From the NCBI GenBank assembly GCA_946625925.1, contig CAMOTP010000004.1, positions 1 to 28,772 on the forward strand: DNA of 28,772 nt. The letters run 5' to 3'. The notes under the pieces were generated by a model. The model was not told the origin of the DNA and did not search any database. It saw nothing but the letters and a program-made list of their open reading frames with translations. A program made the translations under genes and the position numbers. Origin of the DNA: an uncultured Alphaproteobacteria bacterium. Lineage in GTDB: Bacteria; Pseudomonadota; Alphaproteobacteria; Rs-D84. How positions within the stretch are numbered: position 1 is the first letter of the stretch; the number at the start of each line of letters is the position of its first letter. Below, in pieces: positions 23,354 to 28,772 of the stretch.

Positions 23354-23850
23354 TAACAAAATGTGATCATCCGGGTTGTACCAAGGCCGGCACATGCCGT
23401 GCACCAAAAAATCGCGACTTGCGTGAATACTGGCATTTTTGCCAAGAACACGCTGCAGAATACAATAAAAATTGGAATTATTATGCAGATATGACCCCCG
23501 AAGAAATCGAGGCCGACTGGGAACGTCAAACATTTGGTGCACCATTAAAAGATAAAGATACCGCTAATGCCGACCAGGCAGATTATATCAAATTCTTAAA
23601 TGACTTTTTAACTGGACGCAGCCAATTTGATAAACAACCAGCCCCCAGCAAACTACCTACAAATGTAAATGGGGCTTTCAAAATATTTGGACTACCAATA
23701 ACTGCCACCTGGCGCGAAGTTGGTGCAAAATACCGCAGTCTTGCTAAAAAATACCATCCTGATACAGCAACAGACAAATCGTCTGCAACATCAGAATTTA
23801 CAAAAATAACAACTGCATACAACACGTTAAAAAAGTATTTTAACAAATAA
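23350..23850 (+). CDS. J-domain protein with N-terminal Cys/His cluster
   Basis: The 166-residue protein has an atypical order: the J domain is C-terminal (about 112-164), with the HPD motif in KYRSLAKKYHPDTAT. The N-terminal part holds a possible metal cluster (CDHPGCTKAGTC at 5-16, then HFCQEH at 34-39) and a WNYYADMTPEEIEADWERQTFG segment. This matches a conserved alphaproteobacterial arrangement of short J proteins as I remember it, whose client is not known. The HPD motif would stimulate DnaK ATPase activity. Its ATG overlaps the xerD stop (ATGA), so it is translationally coupled. No terminator follows; the trxB promoter begins 10 bp after its stop. Confidence 0.88.
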   Translation: MITKCDHPGCTKAGTCRAPKNRDLREYWHFCQEHAAEYNKNWNYYADMTPEEIEADWERQTFGAPLKDKDTANADQADYIKFLNDFLTGRSQFDKQPAPSKLPTNVNGAFKIFGLPITATWREVGAKYRSLAKKYHPDTATDKSSATSEFTKITTAYNTLKKYFNK

Positions 23851-23859
23851 CTTATTCGG

Positions 23860-23888
23860 TTGCACTATATTCGCCTCTGTGCTATGCT
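23860..23888 (+). promoter_or_regulatory. trxB-serS promoter
   Basis: TTGCAC (23860-23865), a 17-bp spacer and TATGCT (23883-23888) preceded by TGC (extended -10) fit a sigma-70 promoter. The leader of about 29 nt contains AAAAAAAGGAAAAATAGG before the trxB ATG. Confidence 0.6.
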
Positions 23889-23923
23889 TGGCTGGATAAA
23901 AAAAGGAAAAATAGGAATAAAAA

Positions 23924-24829
23924 ATGTATGACATCATAATTTTGGGTTCTGGACCCGCAGGTTTAACTGCTGCAATATATTGTGCCCGCGCAAACAAAAA
24001 AACATTAATAATTGCTGGTGACACACTGGGTGGTCAAACTGCCGAAATCGCAAATTTAGAAAACTTTCCTGGATATATGGGTTCCGGTATGGACTGGATT
24101 CAATCGACATTAAAACAAGCAACCGGTTTTGGTGCAGAAATCGTCTATGCATCTGCAACAGATATAAAATGGGATAATGATTTTAATTACACCATAATTT
24201 GTGATAATGGTAAAACATATAATGCATCTGCTGTGATAATGGGCACTGGTGCACGCGCCAGACGTCTTGAAATCCAGGGTGCCAAAGAATTACTCGGCCA
24301 AGGTGTATCTTATTGTGCAACATGCGACGGATTTTTCTATTCAGGTAAAAAAGTATTGGTTATAGGTGGCGGAAACAGTGCATTAAACGATGCATTATAT
24401 CTGGCTGACCTGGCAAAAGAAGTTCAAATCATATATCGTAAATCATCATTTACCCGTGCCGAGGCTATAATACGTGACAGGGTTGCCGCCCGCAAAAACA
24501 TCACCCCTGTATTCAATACAGAATTAACAGCAATCCGCAAAAAAGAAGATTCAGAAACAGGCGAATTGGTTGCCGTTACCACAACCGGCGATGAAATTGT
24601 ATGTGATGGCATTTTTGTTGCTATCGGACACGAGGCAAACACTGATTATTTAGATGAATCTATTAAACGTGATGACGTTGGTCGAATTGAATCATCCAGT
24701 CTACCCAACGGATTATTTGTTGCAGGCGATGAAAAAAGTGGTATAAAGATGCAGGTGGCAACTGCTGTGGGTTCAGGATGCAGTGCCGCAATGGATGCTA
24801 TCAGTTATGTAAATACAAAGGGTAATTAA
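23924..24829 (+). CDS. trxB: Thioredoxin reductase
   Basis: This FAD enzyme passes electrons from NADPH to thioredoxin in the cytoplasm. The 301-residue product has the FAD motif GSGPAG (8-13), the redox pair Cys131 and Cys134 (SYCATCDGFF), the NADPH motif GGGNSA (148-153), and the second FAD region GLFVAGDEKSGIKMQVATAVGSG. The cofactor-discriminating HRR motif reads YRKSSFTRAE (171-180), keeping one Arg, one Lys and a later Arg, so NADPH use is likely but not certain. It is followed after a single base by serS, so the two are almost certainly co-transcribed. Confidence 0.92.
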   Translation: MYDIIILGSGPAGLTAAIYCARANKKTLIIAGDTLGGQTAEIANLENFPGYMGSGMDWIQSTLKQATGFGAEIVYASATDIKWDNDFNYTIICDNGKTYNASAVIMGTGARARRLEIQGAKELLGQGVSYCATCDGFFYSGKKVLVIGGGNSALNDALYLADLAKEVQIIYRKSSFTRAEAIIRDRVAARKNITPVFNTELTAIRKKEDSETGELVAVTTTGDEIVCDGIFVAIGHEANTDYLDESIKRDDVGRIESSSLPNGLFVAGDEKSGIKMQVATAVGSGCSAAMDAISYVNTKGN

Positions 24830-24830
24830 A

Positions 24831-26111
24831 ATGTTGGATATTAAATTTATTCGTGAAAATCCAGACATCGTAAAAAACGCATGTCATGTAAAAAATTTTC
24901 CTGATGTTGTGGACGATTTATTGTCTTTGGATATACGTGTTCGCGAATTAAAAACAATTACACAAACAAAAACTGCTGAAAAAAATAAAATTTCAAAAGA
25001 AATTCCAACAGCATCTGACAAGGCACCTTTAATCAAACGCAGTAAAGAAATATCTGACGAAATCGCCGCCGACATGAATGAACTGGCAGAAAAAGAGGTT
25101 GAATTAAACGATTTAATGCATCGCATTCCTCAAATTCCAGATGCATCTGCACCTATTGGTCCTGATGACACAGCAAACATCGAAGTTCGTCGTGTTGGTA
25201 CACCACGCAATTTTGATTTTACTCCACGTGCACAATGGGATTTATTGGATATGAATAATTGGTGGGCACCTGAAAAAATCGCTGGTATTTGTGGCACCCG
25301 CACATACTGCTTAAAAGGCGAAGCCGCTGAATTAGAATTGGCTATTCAAACATATGTTATTCAAAAATTAATATCCAAAGGATTTACATACATTGAATGT
25401 CCATCTGTCACAAAACCACAAACAATATTTAATGCCGGACATTTTATGGGTTCTGACCTATCCGTTATGAATGATGATGTATTTATGTTAACCGGCACCG
25501 ACAGATGTTTGGCCGGAACTGCTGAAATAATATTAAATTCTTTACACAGCGACGAAATATTATCGGAAAATGATTTACCAATAAAATACGCTGGGTTTTC
25601 ACCATGCTTTCGTAAAGAAGCCGGTGCAGCTGGTCGTGACACCCGCGGACTTGTGCGTTTTCATCAATTTAACAAGGTTGAACAATATATATTCTGCAAA
25701 CCAGAACAATCTGATGAAATGCACGAATTATTGTTAAACAACCTGTGTGAAATTATGGAAGATTTGGAATTACCATATCGCGTTATCGCAAATTCAACTG
25801 GCGACATGGGCTTCAACAAGGTAAAAATGAACGATGTCGAGGCCTGGTTCCCATCAGAGGCCACATATCGTGAATTAGGATCATGCTCTTCCATTGGAAC
25901 ATTCCAGGCACGCAGAACAAACACGCGTTTCCGTGAAAATGGAACAAACGAAGTTAAATTTGTCGCAACATTAAATAATACTGGAATCGCCCTGCCACGT
26001 GCATTGGTGCCAGTTATTGAAAATCACCAAAATGCAGATGGTTCAGTAAACATTCCAAAAAAACTGCAACCACTAATGGGTGGCAGAACAAAAATTGGTG
26101 GAAAACACTAA
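24831..26111 (+). CDS. serS: Seryl-tRNA synthetase
   Basis: SerRS charges tRNA-Ser and tRNA-Sec. The 426-residue product has the N-terminal tRNA-binding coiled coil (about 30-100), then the class II core. Motif 2 is FSPCFRKEAGAAGRDTRGLVRFHQFNKVE, and motif 3 is NNTGIALPRALVPVIENHQ. The serine-site signature GSCSSIGTFQARRTNTRFRENG is present. Length is typical. An AAGGG ribosome site overlaps the trxB 3' end, which lies one base away. The gene ends in a bidirectional terminator. Confidence 0.97.
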   Translation: MLDIKFIRENPDIVKNACHVKNFPDVVDDLLSLDIRVRELKTITQTKTAEKNKISKEIPTASDKAPLIKRSKEISDEIAADMNELAEKEVELNDLMHRIPQIPDASAPIGPDDTANIEVRRVGTPRNFDFTPRAQWDLLDMNNWWAPEKIAGICGTRTYCLKGEAAELELAIQTYVIQKLISKGFTYIECPSVTKPQTIFNAGHFMGSDLSVMNDDVFMLTGTDRCLAGTAEIILNSLHSDEILSENDLPIKYAGFSPCFRKEAGAAGRDTRGLVRFHQFNKVEQYIFCKPEQSDEMHELLLNNLCEIMEDLELPYRVIANSTGDMGFNKVKMNDVEAWFPSEATYRELGSCSSIGTFQARRTNTRFRENGTNEVKFVATLNNTGIALPRALVPVIENHQNADGSVNIPKKLQPLMGGRTKIGGKH

Positions 26112-26114
26112 ACC

Positions 26115-26142
26115 AAAAAAACTCCCAAATGGGAGTTTTTTT
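26115..26142. terminator. Bidirectional intrinsic terminator, serS / orphan operon
   Basis: An 11-bp stem (26116-26126 with 26131-26141) with a GGGAG core, a 4-nt loop, and A-run/T-run flanks gives a good terminator in both directions. The stop codon of the convergent gene (26141-26143) overlaps its edge. Confidence 0.9.
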
Positions 26143-26653
26143 AATACCTGCAATACGGTTCTAACAAAATATTTATTGTTATTAGATGCATTCTCCACGC
26201 ATCAATATCTACTTCAATATTAGGATATTTATGTGGATTTTTAATATATTCTGCAACTGCTGCATCATACATTTTACCAACATCTTGTTTTTCTAAAAAA
26301 CGTAGCCCTGTCGCACAACATTGATATAAACCATCACCATCGTGACATCTTTCTTTTTTAACATCACCAATTGGTTTTACCTTGTAAATTGAAAACGGTA
26401 CTTGCCAGCACAAAGTATTATGCCATAACATCGTATCAAACGCACCTTGGGCAAAATGGAACCCATATTCACTTACTAAACCTTCGGGATAAAACACATA
26501 ATTTTTTGGTGTTTCTGGTGCTGTAAATATAGTCCCATTTGGTATATTTAATATATCCATATTACAATTAACACAATCAGCAAACCAAGAACTGGGTGTA
26601 ACTATTTTATAATAATAGCCATCTGTTTTTTGAAAAAACTTAGTGATATTCAT
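26141..26653 (-). CDS. Hypothetical protein, 170 aa, cysteine-rich (orphan operon gene 3)
   Basis: I do not recognise this protein. It has no signal peptide or membrane helix. It is rich in aromatic residues and Cys (Cys27, Cys30, Cys82, Cys104, Cys112, Cys113, Cys168). CVNC at 27-30 and the ERCHDGDGLYQCCATG stretch (about 102-116) could bind a metal, but no known motif fits. The C-terminal part (about 117-168) looks helical. It starts two bases after the stop of the preceding gene, with only a weak ribosome site (GGAAAAATTT), so translation may depend on coupling. Last gene of a three-gene unit ending in a terminator. Confidence 0.75.
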   Translation of the reverse strand: MNITKFFQKTDGYYYKIVTPSSWFADCVNCNMDILNIPNGTIFTAPETPKNYVFYPEGLVSEYGFHFAQGAFDTMLWHNTLCWQVPFSIYKVKPIGDVKKERCHDGDGLYQCCATGLRFLEKQDVGKMYDAAVAEYIKNPHKYPNIEVDIDAWRMHLITINILLEPYCRY

Positions 26654-26655
26654 TT

Positions 26656-27147
26656 TTATTTTTGTAAATTTTTCCTAAACAAACCTAAAACAAAATCTTT
26701 TAATGTCGGTTTTGGATATACCGCAGCTTTCCAATCTTTTATAGCCTTTTCTAATTGTTCATCTTTCAAATTATATCTTGCACTATATCTGTAATAACGA
26801 ATGATAGAATGGTATAACTCTTGTGCAATAAACAACCCGTGAAGATCACCACTACGGGGTGAAAACCATGTTATTTCTTTTAAAATCATAGTTTCTGGAT
26901 TTTTTTGCACAGCATTTATATTCTCGTATACTGATAAATGATACTCATTAACATATCTTGCAACCCTAGCCTCTTCGTAATTTCTTATTTTCTTCAAATC
27001 CACGTACAATTGTTCCAAACCCTCTTCACTGTTTAAATCATATGCATTTACATCAGCTAATGTATTTTTATAATTTTTATACCTTGCAGCACTTGAAAGA
27101 ATACGTCTTTTAAACTTAAACACTGCATCATCATATCTTGTTTTCAT
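26656..27147 (-). CDS. Hypothetical protein, 163 aa, helical (orphan operon gene 2)
   Basis: I do not recognise this protein. It is strongly basic and almost entirely helix-prone, with many Arg, Lys and Tyr residues (YEEARVARYVNEYHLSVYENI, ELYHSIIRYYRYSARYNL). No membrane helix or signal is present. I chose the ATG at 27147, which sits 7 nt from AAAGGG; the ATG at 27153 is only one base from that site. It lies 20 bp after gene 1 and two bases before gene 3. A nucleic-acid- or membrane-surface-binding role would fit its charge, but that is a guess. Confidence 0.75.
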   Translation of the reverse strand: MKTRYDDAVFKFKRRILSSAARYKNYKNTLADVNAYDLNSEEGLEQLYVDLKKIRNYEEARVARYVNEYHLSVYENINAVQKNPETMILKEITWFSPRSGDLHGLFIAQELYHSIIRYYRYSARYNLKDEQLEKAIKDWKAAVYPKPTLKDFVLGLFRKNLQK

Positions 27148-27167
27148 ATTCATACCCTTTACTAACC

Positions 27168-27737
27168 TTATTTATATTGACGTTTATATTTACCAACAAA
27201 CATTTTCATAACACTCTGTTTTAATATATTGGATTCATTTGCAACACGTGCCCAACCAGAAATTTTTTGTGCATATGATTTAATAAAATCTTTATCAACA
27301 ACAGTTCTATACATATCCGCATAATAAAAATCTTGCACACTATTACAGAACTTCCAAAAACAGCTATCTTGGAATAACAAATTTGTTTTATGATACACAA
27401 TTGTATATGGCTGTTCTACCATACAACCCTTAACCACGCTTGCAACATAATCTAGTCCATATTCCGCAATATTGTTCCGCATTTTTTTATTATTTTCCAT
27501 ATATTCAAATGTGCGTTTATTCCATGCCGCATTTGTATATTTGGGATCAAAATATTTATCTGGATTTTTTGCAATATCACCCAAAACAACCAATGCACGT
27601 GCATATCTCCATGTTCTGCCACGTTCTGCATCCGTCTTGAAATTCTTTTTCATATCGGCACGCACAACAGTATATATATCGGCAAAACATTGTTTAATAA
27701 TCGCCTTGATATCCTGATTTTCCAAATTATTCTGCAT
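27168..27737 (-). CDS. Hypothetical protein, 189 aa (orphan operon gene 1)
   Basis: I do not recognise this protein. It is soluble-looking, mostly helical and basic, with aromatic-rich stretches (WRYARALVVLGDIAKNPDKYF, VQDFYYADMYRTVVDKDF). The phrase KNPDKYF resembles KNPHKYP in gene 3 of the same unit, which might hint at distant relatedness but is too short to prove it. I chose the ATG at 27737, which follows a GGGGG ribosome site by 6 nt; an in-frame TTG at 27755 lies before that site. It is the first gene of the unit and is preceded by a consensus-like promoter. Confidence 0.78.
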   Translation of the reverse strand: MQNNLENQDIKAIIKQCFADIYTVVRADMKKNFKTDAERGRTWRYARALVVLGDIAKNPDKYFDPKYTNAAWNKRTFEYMENNKKMRNNIAEYGLDYVASVVKGCMVEQPYTIVYHKTNLLFQDSCFWKFCNSVQDFYYADMYRTVVDKDFIKSYAQKISGWARVANESNILKQSVMKMFVGKYKRQYK

Positions 27738-27769
27738 TTTAAACCCCCATTTCAAATATAACGGTGTTT

Positions 27770-27797
27770 ATTATAGACAAAAATATTAAAATGTCAA
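27770..27797 (-). promoter_or_regulatory. Consensus sigma-70 promoter of the orphan operon
   Basis: On the - strand TTGACA (27792-27797), a 16-bp spacer and TATAAT (27770-27775) are perfect consensus hexamers with near-optimal spacing. The leader would be about 26 nt. It is the strongest promoter match I see in the window. Confidence 0.85.
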
Positions 27798-27833
27798 TAT
27801 TTTTGTTGCAATTTATTATATTTTACATATAAT

Positions 27834-27862
27834 TTGTTGAAAACACAAAAATATAGTATAAT
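27834..27862 (+). promoter_or_regulatory. typA promoter
   Basis: TTGTTG (27834-27839), a 17-bp spacer and TATAAT (27857-27862) form a sigma-70 promoter with a leader of about 29 nt. It is divergent from the orphan-operon promoter; the 36 bp between the two -35 boxes is A/T-rich with no obvious operator. Confidence 0.65.
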
Positions 27863-27897
27863 CTATACACTTATTACGAAAAAATGGGGATGAATAT

Positions 27898-28772
27898 ATG
27901 AAAATTCGCAACATTGCAATTATTGCACACGTGGACCATGGTAAAACAACCCTGGTTGACAACATGTTGAAACAGGCCGGAACTTTCCGTGCAAATGAAA
28001 AAGTCGAAGATCGTGTTATGGACAGTGGCGACATCGAGCGCGAACGTGGTATTACAATTTCTGCAAAACCAACATCTATCCAATGGGGCGAATATAAAAT
28101 CAATATTGTGGACACACCAGGACACGCTGATTTCGGTGGCGAGGTTGAACGTATTTTATCTATGGTTGATGGGGTGGTGTTATTGGTTGACAGTGCCGAA
28201 GGCCCCCTGCCACAAACAAAATTCGTATTAAGTAAAGCATTAAAATTGGGTTTACGTCCTATCGTTTGTATCAACAAAATTGACCGTGCAGACGCCCGTC
28301 CCGAAGAAGTTTTAACAGAAACATTCGACCTATTTGATAAATTGGGTGCAACCGATGCGCAACTTGATTTTCCTTATCTTTACGCTGTTGGTCGTGATGG
28401 TTGGGCTGTTCGTGATTTAAAAGACATCGATAATCCAAACAAAGACTTAAAACCTTTGTTTCAATTAATTGTTGATCATGTACCTGCCCCAGATTGTAAT
28501 GGCGACCGTTGTCAAATCAACGCACCATTTAAAATGTTGGCGACAACTTTGGAAGCCGACCCATATGTTGGTCGTATTTTAACCGGCAAAATTGAATCAG
28601 GAACAGTTCACGTTGGACAAAGTGTCAAGGCAATCAACATGGCCGGTGAATTTGTTGAAAACGCAAAAATCACAAAAATCATTGAACACCAAGGTGTAAA
28701 CAAAGTATCCCGCGACAGCGCATCTGCTGGGGATATTGTGGTTGTTGCTGGTTTTTCCAAAGCAACTGTGGC
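27898..28772 (+). CDS. typA: Ribosome-associated GTPase TypA/BipA (3' end outside window)
   Basis: TypA/BipA is a translational GTPase related to EF-G that assists ribosome assembly and stress adaptation. The first 291 residues are present. They include G1 AHVDHGKTT (10-18), switch 1 with GITISAKPTS, G3 DTPGHADFGGEVERI, G4 NKIDRADARPEEV and the start of domain II (ADPYVGRILTGKIESGTV). The pattern (MKIRNIAIIAHVDHGKTTLVDNML, SGDIERERGIT, DFGGEVERIL) fits TypA, not LepA or EF-G. I chose the ATG at 27898, 7 nt after GGGGAT; a nearer upstream ATG at 27884 runs into a stop after five codons. The gene continues past the right edge. Confidence 0.95.
   Translation, partial: MKIRNIAIIAHVDHGKTTLVDNMLKQAGTFRANEKVEDRVMDSGDIERERGITISAKPTSIQWGEYKINIVDTPGHADFGGEVERILSMVDGVVLLVDSAEGPLPQTKFVLSKALKLGLRPIVCINKIDRADARPEEVLTETFDLFDKLGATDAQLDFPYLYAVGRDGWAVRDLKDIDNPNKDLKPLFQLIVDHVPAPDCNGDRCQINAPFKMLATTLEADPYVGRILTGKIESGTVHVGQSVKAINMAGEFVENAKITKIIEHQGVNKVSRDSASAGDIVVVAGFSKATV

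Noticed and set aside
1..28772. CRISPR arrays, tRNA or rRNA genes, insertion sequences
   Set aside because: I saw no regularly spaced direct repeats, no tRNA-like cloverleaf in the short gaps, no rRNA signature and no transposase. The gaps are too short to hide large elements.

Overview
This is an AT-rich chromosomal window that looks alphaproteobacterial. The indicators are a MucR/Ros-family regulator, a small alphaproteobacterial-type ribbon-helix-helix protein, an alphaproteobacterial-style J-domain protein and the yajC-secD-secF order. LptG, Lnt and two outer-membrane barrels show a Gram-negative envelope with lipoproteins and probably LPS. Gene packing is very tight: genes overlap as ATGA or TAATG, and no intergenic gap exceeds about 145 bp. 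Together with the low GC this suggests a streamlined or host-associated genome, which is an inference. ATGA overlaps that use TGA as stop fit the standard bacterial code. I found no tRNA, rRNA, CRISPR array, insertion sequence or prophage.

Layout, left to right. trmB (+) overlaps tail to tail with an unknown 224-residue gene (-). A four-gene + strand cassette (1380-3426) follows: a two-helix membrane protein with a Pro/Gln-rich linker, an unknown 168-residue protein with a weak HNH-like patch, a SUKH (SMI1/KNR4)-like protein and an RHH protein. Facing it on the - strand is an operon of a MucR variant without its zinc-ligand histidines, a membrane-anchored GH24-lysozyme-like/TPR protein, and an in-frame YbeY-Lnt fusion. 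rarA diverges from mucR and ends in a perfect two-way terminator shared with a tandem pair of related outer-membrane barrel genes.

From about 10.9 to 21.2 kb all genes lie on the - strand: greA-mutL, a small secreted protein, yajC-secD-secF, an S41-protease-like protein followed by a PAP2 phosphatase, and ftsK. From 21.28 kb the + strand carries lptG, a 42-residue membrane ORF, xerD and a J-domain gene (overlapping and probably co-transcribed from xerD on), then trxB-serS. A three-gene - strand operon of unknown proteins (26141-27737), driven by a consensus-like promoter, sits back to back with typA/bipA, which runs off the right edge.

Regulation visible in the DNA: a recurring extended -10 element, TGATATAAT, appears before at least five transcription units plus one TATAAG variant. 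At ftsK and at the 1380 cassette it lies only 7-8 nt before the start codon, which predicts leaderless mRNAs. The divergent greA and lptG promoters appear to share one palindromic TTGCAA -35 box.

Most candidates for something undescribed are the 1380-3426 cassette, the mucR / lysozyme-TPR / ybeY-lnt envelope operon, and the 26141-27737 orphan operon. Functions given for these are inference from residue patterns, not database matches.
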